DNA from: JADKBO01 sp037968395
GTDB taxonomy: Bacteria > Bacteroidota > Bacteroidia > Chitinophagales > Saprospiraceae
DNA: 54,730 nucleotides
NCBI GenBank assembly: GCA_037968395.1
Contig: JBBKVK010000218.1
Coordinates: 1 to 54,730, forward strand
Direction of reading: 5' to 3'
A program made the position numbers and the translations under genes. Positions 18,109-27,612 of this stretch are shown here, in pieces. Numbering within the stretch: position 1 is the first letter of the stretch; the number at the start of each line of letters is the position of its first letter. The notes beneath the pieces were generated by a model. The model saw nothing but the letters and a program-made list of their open reading frames with translations, made no database searches and had not been told where the DNA came from.

Positions 18109-18330
18109 ATGTATTGGACTTTAGAACTTGCCCATCACCTAGAAGATGCGCCTTGGCCTGCATCCAGAGATGAACTTATTGATTATGCAATTAGATCTGG
18201 ATCTCCTATTGAAGTAATAGAAAACCTTAACGCTTTAGAAGATGAAGGGGAATTGTATGAAACAATGGAAGACATTTGGCCTGACTATCCTAGAAAGGAT
18301 GACTTCTTATTTAACGAAGATGAATATTAA
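18109..18330 (+). CDS. DUF2795-family small protein
   Basis: This 73-residue acidic protein starts MYWTLELAHHLEDAPWPASRDEL and ends with WPDYPRKDDFLFNEDEY, a pattern I recognise as the short Bacteroidota form of DUF2795. The conserved core is the PWPAxxDELIDYAIRSGSP segment followed by VIENLNALEDEGELYE. The function is not established. It has an exact promoter upstream and a strong terminator directly downstream, so it is an independent, probably well-expressed unit despite its small size. Confidence 0.85.
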   Translation: MYWTLELAHHLEDAPWPASRDELIDYAIRSGSPIEVIENLNALEDEGELYETMEDIWPDYPRKDDFLFNEDEY

Positions 18331-18340
18331 TATTTCATAT

Positions 18341-18368
18341 AAAGGCTTCAATTTTTTGAAGCCTTTTT
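18341..18368 (+). terminator. Intrinsic terminator after the DUF2795 gene
   Basis: AAAGGCTTCA (18341-18350) pairs perfectly with TGAAGCCTTT (18357-18366) around a 6-base loop and runs into a T tract. It lies 10 bases after the stop codon. Confidence 0.9.
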
Positions 18369-18385
18369 CATTTCATTTTAGATGT

Positions 18386-18393
18386 TACTTTTG
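18386..18393 (+). promoter_or_regulatory. -7 element upstream of cmk
   Basis: TACTTTTG matches TAnnTTTG and lies 45 bases ahead of the cmk ATG. The -33 region is only T-rich (around 18364-18368), which overlaps the terminator tail. Confidence 0.55.
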
Positions 18394-18438
18394 ATTATTC
18401 AATTATATTAGCACTTCTAAAAAACAAATGCTTGTAAT

Positions 18439-19098
18439 ATGATCATTGCCATTGATGGTTTTTCTTCTACTGGTAAATCTACTTTAGCCAAAGATATTGC
18501 TGTTGTCCTAGGTTTAGCCTATGTAGATACTGGAGCAATGTACCGAGCAGTTACTTTGTATATCATTGAGCACAATATTGATATCCAAGATTCGGAGAAG
18601 ATTAACTACATGCTTGATCACATTACAATAACTTTTAAGAGAATTAATAAAATAAATACCACTTTTTTAAATGGTAAAAATGTTGAGGATAAAATCCGTG
18701 ACAAGGCCGTATCGGATCTAGTAAGCCCAGTATCAACAATTCCTGAAGTAAGAGAAAGATTAGTCGATCTACAAAGAAAAATGTTAAATGATACCGAAGG
18801 TCTAGTTATGGATGGCAGAGATATTGGTACGGTGGTTTTCCCAGATGCTGATTTCAAATTCTTTATTGTATCAGACCCAGATGTAAGAACTAAGAGGAGG
18901 TTTGATGAACTCAAAGCTAAAGGAAAAGATATTTCTTTAGAAGAAATAAAGGCAAACCTATTCTCAAGGGATAAAATAGACTCAACAAGAGAACACTCGC
19001 CCTTGAGAAAAGCAGAGGATGCTATCGAAATTGACAATACTAACCTTTCTATGCAAGAGCAGCTCATTTTGGTTTTAAAGCATATTAATGGATATTAG
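18439..19098 (+). CDS. cmk: Cytidylate kinase
   Basis: Cmk phosphorylates CMP and dCMP. The 219-residue protein has the P-loop GFSSTGKST at residues 7-15, the nucleotide-binding segment YVDTGAMYRAVT near 31, and MDGRDIGTVVFPDADFKFF near 132. The lid-like segment with RRxDE is RTKRRFDELKAKG near 156, and IDSTREHSPLRKAEDAIEIDN lies near 185. All conserved family blocks are in order and the length is typical. It starts from its own promoter. The next gene is 101 bases away, so co-transcription with the oxidase subunit is uncertain. Confidence 0.95.
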   Translation: MIIAIDGFSSTGKSTLAKDIAVVLGLAYVDTGAMYRAVTLYIIEHNIDIQDSEKINYMLDHITITFKRINKINTTFLNGKNVEDKIRDKAVSDLVSPVSTIPEVRERLVDLQRKMLNDTEGLVMDGRDIGTVVFPDADFKFFIVSDPDVRTKRRFDELKAKGKDISLEEIKANLFSRDKIDSTREHSPLRKAEDAIEIDNTNLSMQEQLILVLKHINGY

Positions 19099-19199
19099 TT
19101 TTTATGCTAATTATACAGACTCGAATACTACACAATTATATTATTAAAACTCAAAAGAAAAACCAAAACAAATTTTAATGATTATGTGTTATTAAAATA

Positions 19200-19796
19200 A
19201 TGAAACAAGAGAAGAATTACTTAATACACCCACAATACATTATCATGTTTTTGGTATTGGCAGCAATAAGTGCTCTTTTCTTAGGTTTTACATTTGCTTA
19301 TTTATACAACAGAATCGAACAAGGTATTCCGCCCGTTAAGCTACCTAACCTCTTTTATTGGAATACTTTATTACTAATACTTAGTAGCCTTACCCTAATG
19401 TGGGCAAAGAGGAGTTACCTTGAAGATGACACTCAAAAGTATAAATTAGCACTTTCTATTACGTTAGTTTTGACATTTTTATTTCTGATAGCTCAAATTG
19501 CTGCATGGAACCAATTAAAGTCAGCAGACGTATTTTTAAACAGTAGTACAATGTCTAGTTACCTGTATGTAATTTCATTTGTGCACTTTGCCCATGTCAT
19601 TGCAGGCATACCCTTTTTGGCCTATTTTGTATTTATAGCTTATAAAAAAATGAACTCACCAGTAAGTGTACTATTATATTTTTCTGATAATGATAAAAAG
19701 AGAAAACTCAATTTACTCAATATTTACTGGCATTTTTTAGACGGACTTTGGATTTATCTAGTGCTATTTTTCTTAATCAATTACTTAATCAAATAA
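19200..19796 (+). CDS. Heme-copper oxidase subunit III-like protein
   Basis: This is a membrane protein of 198 residues with five hydrophobic segments. The family features are YLYNRIEQ near the end of TM1, AQIAAWNQL, a SFVHFAHVIAGIPFLAYF helix near residue 122 corresponding to the conserved His-containing helix, and the C-terminal signature NIYWHFLDGLWIYLVLFF. This matches cytochrome c/quinol oxidase subunit III. No subunits I, II or IV are in the window, so it stands apart from its complex. In Bacteroidota isolated subunit III paralogues are common near other respiratory genes. The terminal oxidase it serves cannot be named. Confidence 0.85.
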   Translation: MKQEKNYLIHPQYIIMFLVLAAISALFLGFTFAYLYNRIEQGIPPVKLPNLFYWNTLLLILSSLTLMWAKRSYLEDDTQKYKLALSITLVLTFLFLIAQIAAWNQLKSADVFLNSSTMSSYLYVISFVHFAHVIAGIPFLAYFVFIAYKKMNSPVSVLLYFSDNDKKRKLNLLNIYWHFLDGLWIYLVLFFLINYLIK

Positions 19797-19800
19797 TACT

Positions 19801-20463
19801 ATGCAATTAATGTTTTCCTTAATGCTCTTGATTTTATCTACGAATGCATGTAGCTCAAAAACAACTGATAAAATGGCATCAGATATCCAGTCAGAAAAAC
19901 CAAACGTAGATTTATCAAACTATGAAACAGCGGTCTTCGCCAGTGGGTGTTTTTGGTGTGTTGAAGCGGTATTTGAATCAGTAAACGGTGTATCAGAAGT
20001 AATATCTGGATATAGCGGAGGAATATCAGATGATGCATTCTATCCACAAGTAAGTGCTGGCAGTACTGATCATGCAGAAGCAGTTGAAGTGTATTATGAT
20101 CCTACTGTGATTGACTATAATACTTTATTAAAAGTGTTTTTTGGAAGCCATGATCCAACCACATTAAACCGTCAAGGCCCAGATGCAGGTCGTCAATATA
20201 GATCTGCCATATTTTACAAAAATGAAACTGAAAAACAACAAGCCGAGGCCTATATAAAATCCCTTTATGACGATGGCTCATACAAACAAGGAAGTATAAC
20301 GACAGAATTAAGTTTGCTAAATGCATTCTACCCTGCCGAAGATTACCATCAAGATTTTGAAAGAAAAAATCCAAATCAAGGTTATGTAAGGGCCGTAAGT
20401 GTGCCTAGACTCAATAAGTTTTTAGCCAAATACCCAGAATTATTAAAAAAGAAAAAGCACTAA
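19801..20463 (+). CDS. msrA: Peptide-methionine (S)-S-oxide reductase, lipoprotein
   Basis: MsrA repairs oxidised methionine in proteins. The active-site motif GCFWCVE has catalytic C50, followed by VISGYSGG and the PQVSAGSTDHAEAVEVYYDP segment, all typical. Near the C-terminus, AEDYHQDFE is conserved. The N-terminus is a lipoprotein signal with lipobox-like LSTNAC (Cys17), so the enzyme is predicted to be membrane-anchored outside the cytoplasm, protecting envelope proteins. Four bases separate it from the subunit III gene. The resolving-Cys region near the C-terminus seen in some MsrAs is not evident, so recycling may follow the one- or two-Cys mechanism. Confidence 0.93.
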   Translation: MQLMFSLMLLILSTNACSSKTTDKMASDIQSEKPNVDLSNYETAVFASGCFWCVEAVFESVNGVSEVISGYSGGISDDAFYPQVSAGSTDHAEAVEVYYDPTVIDYNTLLKVFFGSHDPTTLNRQGPDAGRQYRSAIFYKNETEKQQAEAYIKSLYDDGSYKQGSITTELSLLNAFYPAEDYHQDFERKNPNQGYVRAVSVPRLNKFLAKYPELLKKKKH

Positions 20464-20994
20464 TTGGATTCTAAATTTATCATTTTTACTGGCCCAGAAT
20501 CTAGCGGTAAATCTTTTTTAGCTCGCAAGATGGCAGAGAAGTTTAATCTAAACTTATTGCCAGAACAAGCCAGAATATATCTTGAGCTTTATGGCTTAGA
20601 ATATACACAAGAAGATTTAAGTAACATTGCTATTCAGCATGTTGATGCAGAAAATAATTATAAAACAGTAGGCGAGATTTTTCTATGCGATACCGACTTA
20701 ATCACATTGTCAATATGGTCTAAGGAAGTATTTGGTAAAGTCTCCAACGTCATAACTACCGAAATTGATAACTATGGCTCAGGAAGGTATTATTTGCTCT
20801 GTAAACCTGACATTCCTTGGGAATATGATCCGCAAAGAGAAAGTAAATTGGACAGAGATAGACTTTTTGAAATTTATGAATCAACTTTAAAATCTCTAGG
20901 GCTTAACTATTCAATAATATCGGGTAATTATCAAGAAAGAGATGAATTAGCAGAAAAAATAATAAATAAGCTGACTTTAACAAAAGGGTTTTAG
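20464..20994 (+). CDS. NadR/AAA-like P-loop ATPase
   Basis: This P-loop protein of 176 residues starts from a TTG immediately after the msrA stop. It has the Walker A motif FTGPESSGKS near residues 8-17, then LLPEQARIYLELYG near 35, a Walker B-like FLCDTDLITLSIW near 73, and WEYDPQRESKLDRDRLFEIYE in the C-terminal half. These are the features of the ribosylnicotinamide-kinase-like domain of NadR and the AAA_28 family. It could phosphorylate nicotinamide riboside. The missing nucleotidylyl-transferase half means NadR itself is not implied. The name is therefore limited to family. Confidence 0.75.
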   Translation: MDSKFIIFTGPESSGKSFLARKMAEKFNLNLLPEQARIYLELYGLEYTQEDLSNIAIQHVDAENNYKTVGEIFLCDTDLITLSIWSKEVFGKVSNVITTEIDNYGSGRYYLLCKPDIPWEYDPQRESKLDRDRLFEIYESTLKSLGLNYSIISGNYQERDELAEKIINKLTLTKGF

Positions 20995-21004
20995 GATAGA
21001 CCCC

Positions 21005-21012
21005 TATATTTG
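21005..21012 (+). promoter_or_regulatory. -7 element upstream of hutH
   Basis: TATATTTG matches TAnnTTTG and ends 15 bases before the hutH ATG at 21028. The -33 side is weak. A 5-codon TTG extension of hutH would start inside this box, so the ATG at 21028 is preferred. Confidence 0.55.
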
Positions 21013-21027
21013 TTTAAAATTATATCA

Positions 21028-22593
21028 ATGGACACAAAGTCACCATTTCACTTCGGATCAGATACACTAACTGCATCTATCACTCTTTCTATTGCAACGG
21101 GAAAAGCAAAAGGGATGCTAACAGATTCTGTAATATCTTCTATCAATAAGGCCTCAGATTACGTTAATACTATTGCCGAAGGTACGAAAGCTGTTTATGG
21201 CATTAATACAGGGTTTGGCCCGTTATGCACAACTCAAATCAGCCCAAAAGAGACGGCAAAACTTCAAAGCAATCTATTAAAAAGCCATGCTGTAGGAGTT
21301 GGCGATCCCATTGACAATCAGATTGCCAAAATCATGATGATTCTGAAGGTTCATGCATTGTGTCAAGGATTTTCTGGAGTGAAATTAGAAACCATAGAAA
21401 GAATAATATGGATGATTGACAATGATGTCATTCCAATTGTACCTAGTCAAGGGTCTGTAGGAGCTTCGGGAGATCTAGCACCATTGTCTCACCTCTTCTT
21501 GCCATTGATAGGAGAAGGTCACGTCCATTATAAAGGTATAAAACAGACTACCAATGAGGTACTAAATACAAACCATCTAAAACCTATCGAACTAGGACCA
21601 AAAGAAGGCTTAGGACTTATCAATGGTACACAATTCATAGCTGCTCATGCGGTAGTGATCGTTGATAAAATGTATAAGTTATTAAATGCTGCTGATATTT
21701 GTGGTACAATGATGTTAGAAGGTTTATTAGGATCATCAAGTCCTTTTCAACCAGAATTGCATCGTGTGAGACCTTTTCCAGGGAACGTACATGTAGCTGC
21801 TAGAATTAATCACTTTTTACAAGATTCTAAAATAGCAGTCTCCCACCCTGATTGTGGTAGAGTGCAGGACCCATACTCTTTAAGGTGTATGCCACAAGTA
21901 CACGGTGCATCCAGAACTGCTTGGTTGCACCTTAAAGAATTGACAGAAATTGAGATAAACTCGGTTACAGATAATCCTGTAATCTTTAGTGCAGAACATA
22001 CTATAAGTGGTGGTAATTTTCACGGTCAGCCTTTAGCGATGGTATTAGATTATGTATGTATTGCTATCTCAGAAATAGGAAACATTTCAGATCGGAGATC
22101 ATACCTTGCTTTAGAAGGCAATGCTCCAGGAGTTCCAAAATTATTGATGAAAGATTTAGGGACAAACTCTGGATTTATGATTCCACAATATACTGCCGCT
22201 GCGATTGCTAGTGAAAACAAAGGACTGTGTCATCCTGCAAGTGCAGACAGTATCCCAACATCGCTTGGTCAAGAAGATCATGTAAGTATGGGCTCGATAA
22301 GTGGTAGAAAAGCATTACAAGTACTTCAGAATGTTGAAAAAATACTTGGTATCGAATTGCTCTCTGCATGCCAAGCATATGATTACCACGCCCCATTAGA
22401 AAGCGGAAAAACCATAGCAGCTGTGCACAAATATGTTAGGACTTTAATCCCGCATATAGAGTCAGATGTCGTCTTTTATCCTTTAATAGATAAAGCAGTG
22501 GAAATTCTACAATCAGGAAAATTATTGGAGATTGAGCAGAACACTAATAATGATTATAAATCTGAGCATACTGCACTGTTCGATCAATATTAA
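21028..22593 (+). CDS. hutH: Histidine ammonia-lyase
   Basis: HutH deaminates histidine to urocanate. The 521-residue protein contains the Ala-Ser-Gly triad (146-148 in GSVGASGDLAPLSH) that cyclises to the MIO cofactor. It also has YGINTGFGPL near residue 57, the LLKSHAVGVGDP segment, NGTQF near 203, QDPYSLRCMPQVHG near 280 and DNPVIF near 320. It starts a tight operon with hutI (7-base gap) and hutU (1-base overlap). No hutG or formiminotransferase is in the window, so the last step must be encoded elsewhere. No HutC-like repressor gene is seen here. Confidence 0.96.
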   Translation: MDTKSPFHFGSDTLTASITLSIATGKAKGMLTDSVISSINKASDYVNTIAEGTKAVYGINTGFGPLCTTQISPKETAKLQSNLLKSHAVGVGDPIDNQIAKIMMILKVHALCQGFSGVKLETIERIIWMIDNDVIPIVPSQGSVGASGDLAPLSHLFLPLIGEGHVHYKGIKQTTNEVLNTNHLKPIELGPKEGLGLINGTQFIAAHAVVIVDKMYKLLNAADICGTMMLEGLLGSSSPFQPELHRVRPFPGNVHVAARINHFLQDSKIAVSHPDCGRVQDPYSLRCMPQVHGASRTAWLHLKELTEIEINSVTDNPVIFSAEHTISGGNFHGQPLAMVLDYVCIAISEIGNISDRRSYLALEGNAPGVPKLLMKDLGTNSGFMIPQYTAAAIASENKGLCHPASADSIPTSLGQEDHVSMGSISGRKALQVLQNVEKILGIELLSACQAYDYHAPLESGKTIAAVHKYVRTLIPHIESDVVFYPLIDKAVEILQSGKLLEIEQNTNNDYKSEHTALFDQY

Positions 22594-22599
22594 ATAAAA

Positions 22600-23862
22600 A
22601 TGGATAAAATAAAAAACAAAACATTAATCGGCCCATTTTCCCAAATATTAACGATGGAGGGAATGGCAAATAAAGGACCATTATCCGATGACAATTTACC
22701 TATCATATTAAATGGAGGTATCCTTATGGAAGGCGATAAGATATCTGTAATTGGTAACTTTGATGCGATGAAAGCCAAAATAAAAGACAATACTACCATT
22801 CACCTCTTGAAAGGGAGTCATGTAGCCTTACCTGGCCTTGTAGATGCACATACACATATTTGCTTTGGTGGGAATAGAGCAAGAGATTATGCGTTAAGAA
22901 ATGGAGGTAGTAGTTACTTAGAAATTGCAGCCGCAGGAGGTGGCATCTGGGATACTGTCACACAAACAAGGGCATCTAGTAAAGATGAATTAGTATTAGG
23001 AATCATACAAAGAGCTAAAGATTTATTATCTCAAGGAATTACTACTATTGAGGTAAAAAGCGGATATGGATTAAGCGTAGTTGAAGAAATAAAAATGCTG
23101 GAAGCCATACAAGAAGCTAACCTATCCACAATACCAGAATTGATCCCGACATGTCTAGCTGCCCATATCATCCCCAAAGAACATAAGTCAAATCCAGAAC
23201 TTTATGTAGAAATTATTACTAAAGAATTGTTTCCAGAAATTAAAAGAAGAAGACTGGCAAATAGAGTAGATGCTTTTGTAGAGCAAGAAGCTTATACTGA
23301 TAAATTGATCCGACCTTACTTTGAAAAAGCAAAAGAATTGGGTTTTGATATCACATTACATGCTGATCAATTTACTCCAGGTGGCTCAAGCTTAGCTATT
23401 GAATTTGAGGCGATTAGCGTAGACCACCTAGAGGTGTCTACAGATAAAGAAGTTGCCCTTTTGAGCAAGAGCGAAGTCATACCAACTGCTTTACCAGGAG
23501 CAACACTTGGCTTGGGATGCACATTTACACCAGCAAGAAAACTATTGGATGCAGGATGCAGTTTAGCCATTGCATCAGATTACAACCCTGGATCAGCACC
23601 AATGGGCGATCTAGTCACTCAAGCAAGTATTTTGGGGACATTCCAAAAACTTACCAATGCAGAAATATTAGCAGGTATCACTTATAGAGCTGCCAATGCA
23701 CTTGGTAGAAAAGATTTAGGTACTCTTAAAGTAGATCGAGTTGCTAATATAACCATCTACCCTACTGATAATTATCAAAACATCCTATATCGTCAAGGAC
23801 AATTAAAGCCAGAAATAGTCATTTCGAAAGGCAATATATTAACCAAAACCAATTTTAGCTAA
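22600..23862 (+). CDS. hutI: Imidazolonepropionase
   Basis: HutI hydrolyses imidazolonepropionate to formiminoglutamate, the third step of histidine degradation. The 420-residue amidohydrolase has the metal-binding DAHTHICFGG (H84, H86), the segment IEVKSGYGLSVVEEIKML near 150, the metal/catalytic LHADQFTPGG near 254, DHLEVS near 277, and ASDYNPGS near 326. Conserved positions are all present. The stop TAA overlaps the hutU ATG (TAATG at 23860-23864), indicating translational coupling. Confidence 0.95.
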   Translation: MDKIKNKTLIGPFSQILTMEGMANKGPLSDDNLPIILNGGILMEGDKISVIGNFDAMKAKIKDNTTIHLLKGSHVALPGLVDAHTHICFGGNRARDYALRNGGSSYLEIAAAGGGIWDTVTQTRASSKDELVLGIIQRAKDLLSQGITTIEVKSGYGLSVVEEIKMLEAIQEANLSTIPELIPTCLAAHIIPKEHKSNPELYVEIITKELFPEIKRRRLANRVDAFVEQEAYTDKLIRPYFEKAKELGFDITLHADQFTPGGSSLAIEFEAISVDHLEVSTDKEVALLSKSEVIPTALPGATLGLGCTFTPARKLLDAGCSLAIASDYNPGSAPMGDLVTQASILGTFQKLTNAEILAGITYRAANALGRKDLGTLKVDRVANITIYPTDNYQNILYRQGQLKPEIVISKGNILTKTNFS

Positions 23863-25865
23863 TGACCTTTAAAGAGCAAATAAAACAAGGTATACCTACA
23901 CAACTTCCCGATCAAAAGCCATATGACCCAACCGTCAACCATGCTCCGTTGCGAAAGGATATTCTATCAAAAGAAGAAAAAATCCTAGCTATAAAAAATG
24001 CTTTGAGATACTTCCAAAAGGAATGGCACATCATATTGGCTCCAGAATTCATGCAAGAGCTCAATACTTATGGTCGTGTATATATGTACCGATTCATGCC
24101 CGACTATGATATATATGCCAGACCAATCCATGAATACCCTGCTGAATGTCAAAAAGCGGCTGGCATTATGCTCATGATCCAAAATAACCTTGACCCTAAA
24201 GTAGCTCAACATCCACAAGAGTTGATCACTTATGGTGGTAATGGTGCTGTATTCCAAAATTGGGCACAATATCTATTGACCATGCAGTATTTGTCTCTAA
24301 TGGATGAAAATCAGACATTACACATGTACTCTGGACATCCTATGGGCTTATTCCCTTCTACTGAAAATGCTCCAAGAGTCATAGTGACCAATGGGATGGT
24401 TATCCCTAATTACAGTCAACCTGATGACTTGGAAAAATTTAATGCATTAGGGGTCAGTCAATATGGCCAGATGACAGCTGGATCTTATATGTACATTGGT
24501 CCTCAAGGCATCGTACATGGTACAACCATCACCGTAATGAATGCCTTTAGGAACAAATTAGCAGCAGGAGAAACTATAGCTGGTAAAATATTTCTTACAG
24601 CTGGGCTTGGTGGAATGAGCGGAGCTCAACCAAAAGCTGGAAATATTGCAGGGTGCATCACCGTCTGTGCAGAGGTCAATCCAGCAGCTGCAATCAAACG
24701 TAACGAACAAGGATGGGTGGATAAACTGGTAGATAATATACCAGACCTAATCAGTGTAACCAAAGAAGCCCAAACCAATAAATCAGTCGTCTCTATCGCT
24801 TACATAGGAAATATAGTCGAAGTTTGGGAGGCCTTCTTAGAGCATGACATCAAAATCGATGTAGGATCTGATCAAACCTCATTGCACAATCCATGGTCCG
24901 GTGGTTATTATCCAGTTGGCGTAAGTTTTGATGAGTCAAATAGACTGATAAGAGAGGAGCCACAAAAGTTTGAAAAACTAGTAAAGGAGAGTCTGGTCAG
25001 ACATGCTGTAGCAGTCAATGACAATGTGGCCAAAGGAACCTACTTCTTTGACTATGGCAATGCCTTCCTTTTGGAGGCAAGCAGAGCAGGAGCAGATGTC
25101 ATGGCACCAAATAATATTGATTTCAAATATCCCTCTTACGTCCAAGATATACTCGGCCCAATGTGCTTTGATTATGGATTTGGCCCTTTCAGATGGGTAT
25201 GCTCCTCTGGTAAAGAAGAAGATCTGTCAACATCAGATCAAATTGCTCTAAAAGTAATGAGGGAAATCAAACTTACCGCACCACCAGAGATCCAACAGCA
25301 ACTTAGTGATAATATCAAATGGATAGAAGAGGCAAAACAAAACAAACTAGTGGTAGGATCACAAGCTAGAATACTATATGCAGACTCTGAGGGTAGAACC
25401 AAAATAGCACTGGCATTTAATGAAGCCATAAAATCAGGTAAAATCACTGCTCCAATCGTATTAGGCAGAGATCATCACGATGTAAGCGGCACAGACTCAC
25501 CTTACAGAGAAACAAGTAATATCTATGATGGAAGTAAGTTTACTGCTGATATGGCGATCCATAATGTAATTGGAGATAGTTTTAGAGGGGCAACTTGGGT
25601 GTCCATACATAATGGAGGAGGAGTTGGCTGGGGAGAAGTAATCAACGGAGGATTTGGTATGCTTATAGATGGCTCTTCATCAGCTGATGACAATATCAAA
25701 AACATGCTCCTTTATGATGTAAATAACGGCATAGCCAGAAGATCTTGGGCAAGAAATAAAGAAGCCATATTCGCCATAAAGCGGGAAATGGCAAGAACTC
25801 CAGGACTCAAAGTTACTTTGCCTAATATTGTAGATGAAAGCATTTTAAGTGAGCTTGTTGGCTAG
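23862..25865 (+). CDS. hutU: Urocanate hydratase
   Basis: HutU converts urocanate to imidazolonepropionate using tightly bound NAD+ as an electrophile. The 667-residue protein has the family block YGGNGAVFQNWAQY near 125, GHPMGLFPS, and the glycine-rich NAD-binding loop FLTAGLGGMSGAQPKAGNIAG near 245. DQTSLHNP lies near 330, and the C-terminal half contains HNGGGVGWGEVINGGFGMLIDG near 585. This is the longer bacterial form (others are about 550-560 residues) and carries an internal extension typical of Bacteroidota. It closes the hut operon. No promoter is visible between the hut genes. Confidence 0.95.
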   Translation: MTFKEQIKQGIPTQLPDQKPYDPTVNHAPLRKDILSKEEKILAIKNALRYFQKEWHIILAPEFMQELNTYGRVYMYRFMPDYDIYARPIHEYPAECQKAAGIMLMIQNNLDPKVAQHPQELITYGGNGAVFQNWAQYLLTMQYLSLMDENQTLHMYSGHPMGLFPSTENAPRVIVTNGMVIPNYSQPDDLEKFNALGVSQYGQMTAGSYMYIGPQGIVHGTTITVMNAFRNKLAAGETIAGKIFLTAGLGGMSGAQPKAGNIAGCITVCAEVNPAAAIKRNEQGWVDKLVDNIPDLISVTKEAQTNKSVVSIAYIGNIVEVWEAFLEHDIKIDVGSDQTSLHNPWSGGYYPVGVSFDESNRLIREEPQKFEKLVKESLVRHAVAVNDNVAKGTYFFDYGNAFLLEASRAGADVMAPNNIDFKYPSYVQDILGPMCFDYGFGPFRWVCSSGKEEDLSTSDQIALKVMREIKLTAPPEIQQQLSDNIKWIEEAKQNKLVVGSQARILYADSEGRTKIALAFNEAIKSGKITAPIVLGRDHHDVSGTDSPYRETSNIYDGSKFTADMAIHNVIGDSFRGATWVSIHNGGGVGWGEVINGGFGMLIDGSSSADDNIKNMLLYDVNNGIARRSWARNKEAIFAIKREMARTPGLKVTLPNIVDESILSELVG

Positions 25866-25938
25866 TTATAATTAAACTCCTGAAAACGAACTAATGGATT
25901 AAAGCTTATTTGAAATAAACTCTAAAAAACTATACTAA

Positions 25939-27423
25939 ATGAATAAATTAATTGCCCCGTTATTCATCTTTATAAGCATCCTTGGGTGTAATAATAAACA
26001 CGAAGTCTCAACAGAAGTGCCACTAACTGCAGTTGAAGGGATAAAGGTATTCACGGTTGATGGCAAAACGGTACAAGTATACAATACTGCTGAGAATACA
26101 GATCTTAAATTGACCCCATCTGCTAACAAGGTTTTTGAGGACGCAAATCAACCTTTAGAAACGGAGGTTTCAATATTTGTAAACCCAAATAATACTTTCC
26201 AAACTTTCATGGGGATTGGAGGAGCAATTACGGATGCCTCATCGGAGGTTTTTGCCACGTTACCTGAGGATAAACAAGAAGAATTTCTAAAAGCTTATTT
26301 TAGCTTAGAAGAAGGTATTGGCTATACCCTAGCCCGTACACATATACATAGTTGTGACTTTAGTAAAGGCAGTTACACTTATGTTTCGGATGAAGATAAA
26401 GACTTAAAAACTTTTAACATAGATCATGACAAGCAATATCGGATCCCTTTAATAAAAAAGGCGACGGCTATGGCTGAAGGAAAACTGCCCTTGTACGTAA
26501 GTCCATGGAGTCCTCCTGCTTTTATGAAAAGTAATAACAGCATGCTTAAAGGGGGGAAGCTCATGCCAGAATTTAACGAAGCTTGGGCTTTGTATTATGC
26601 TAAATTCATTAAAGCTTATGAAAACGAAAACATCCCTATTTGGGGTTTGACGATACAGAACGAGCCTATGGCTACTCAAAGATGGGAGTCATGCATCTAC
26701 ACTGCTGAAGAAGAAAGAGATTTTTTAAAAAACCACTTAGGTCCAACCTTAGAAAAAGAAGGACTTGGCGATAAAAAAATCATTGTTTGGGACCACAATA
26801 GAGACTTAATCGTCAATAGAGCCAATACGATATTTGACGATCCGGAGGCATCAAAATATGCTTGGGGCATTGGATTTCATTGGTACGAAACATGGACAGG
26901 TGGTGAGCCTATGTTTACAAGTTTAGGAAATATTAAAGAATCGTACCCTTCCAAAAATCTAGTCTTTACAGAAGGATGCAACGAAAGGTTTGATGCTACT
27001 AAATATCAATATTGGCCAAATGCAGAACGATATGGTCGATCTATGATCAATGATTTTAACCAAGGCACAGTAGCTTGGACGGATTGGAATATTTTATTGG
27101 ATGAAACCGGAGGGCCCAATCATGTAATGAATCTATGTTTTGCTCCCATCCATGCAGATACTAAATCAGGAGAACTAGTGTACACTCCAACTTATTATTA
27201 CATCGGTCATTTCTCAAAATTCATAAGACCTAATGCAAAAAGAGTTAGCACAGTATCCAGTCGAAGCCATTTATTAAGTACTTCTTTCTTAAACGAAGAC
27301 GGAAAAATAGCAACGGTAGTAATGAATCCAACTGACGAAAAAATCAACTACAAATTATACATCGGAACAAAAGCTGTGAGCGAAGCGATTTTACCTCATG
27401 CTATGCAAACATTGGTCTATTGA
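25939..27423 (+). CDS. GH30 family glycoside hydrolase lipoprotein
   Basis: This 494-residue protein is of the GH30 (glucosylceramidase-like) family. It starts with a lipoprotein signal with lipobox ISILGC (Cys17). The domain opens with FMGIGGAITDASSEVF near residue 90. It has VSPWSPPAFMKSN near 187, the acid/base E242 in TIQNEP and the nucleophile E345 in VFTEGC. A C-terminal beta-sandwich ends the protein, as usual for GH30. A beta-1,6- or beta-1,3-glucan, or another beta-linked substrate, is likely. The exact one cannot be told. It is an isolated gene, convergent with DUF4249 across a repeat-rich spacer. Confidence 0.9.
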   Translation: MNKLIAPLFIFISILGCNNKHEVSTEVPLTAVEGIKVFTVDGKTVQVYNTAENTDLKLTPSANKVFEDANQPLETEVSIFVNPNNTFQTFMGIGGAITDASSEVFATLPEDKQEEFLKAYFSLEEGIGYTLARTHIHSCDFSKGSYTYVSDEDKDLKTFNIDHDKQYRIPLIKKATAMAEGKLPLYVSPWSPPAFMKSNNSMLKGGKLMPEFNEAWALYYAKFIKAYENENIPIWGLTIQNEPMATQRWESCIYTAEEERDFLKNHLGPTLEKEGLGDKKIIVWDHNRDLIVNRANTIFDDPEASKYAWGIGFHWYETWTGGEPMFTSLGNIKESYPSKNLVFTEGCNERFDATKYQYWPNAERYGRSMINDFNQGTVAWTDWNILLDETGGPNHVMNLCFAPIHADTKSGELVYTPTYYYIGHFSKFIRPNAKRVSTVSSRSHLLSTSFLNEDGKIATVVMNPTDEKINYKLYIGTKAVSEAILPHAMQTLVY

Positions 27424-27433
27424 TGTTATCTAA

Positions 27434-27489
27434 TTATTGAGTTATTGAGTTGTTGAGTTATTGAGTTTTTGAGTTTTTGAGTTTTTGAG
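27434..27489 (+). repeat. Octanucleotide tandem repeat, TTNTTGAG x7
   Basis: Seven contiguous 8-base units read TTATTGAG, TTATTGAG, TTGTTGAG, TTATTGAG, then three TTTTTGAG. A degenerate eighth unit (TTTTTTAA) follows. The repeat starts 11 bases after the GH30 stop, in the spacer between two convergent genes. No protein coding is evident. Confidence 0.85.
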
Positions 27490-27523
27490 TTTTTTAACTT
27501 TGGTATTGATATGAGTTTAATTT

Positions 27524-27558
27524 CCCTCGCTTGCCCCAACCCTAAAAGGAGGCGAGGG
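27524..27558 (+). terminator. GC-rich hairpin in the convergent spacer
   Basis: CCCTCGC (27524-27530) pairs with GCGAGGG (27552-27558) over a 21-base loop. This is the most GC-rich stem in an otherwise AT-rich spacer between convergent genes, so it may act as a bidirectional terminator. No T tract follows directly, so the call is weak. Confidence 0.35.
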
Positions 27559-27612
27559 CATTCGGTGTATATTTTAGCATTAAAGTCATTTACGCATTAA
27601 GCCAAATCAACC

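Noticed and set aside
18618..19067. 149-codon minus-strand ORF over cmk
   Set aside because: It is a shadow of cmk, whose P-loop and conserved blocks are all on the plus strand.
27434..27489. Octamer array considered as a CRISPR
   Set aside because: Units are contiguous with no spacers and the unit is 8 bases, so it is a simple tandem repeat.
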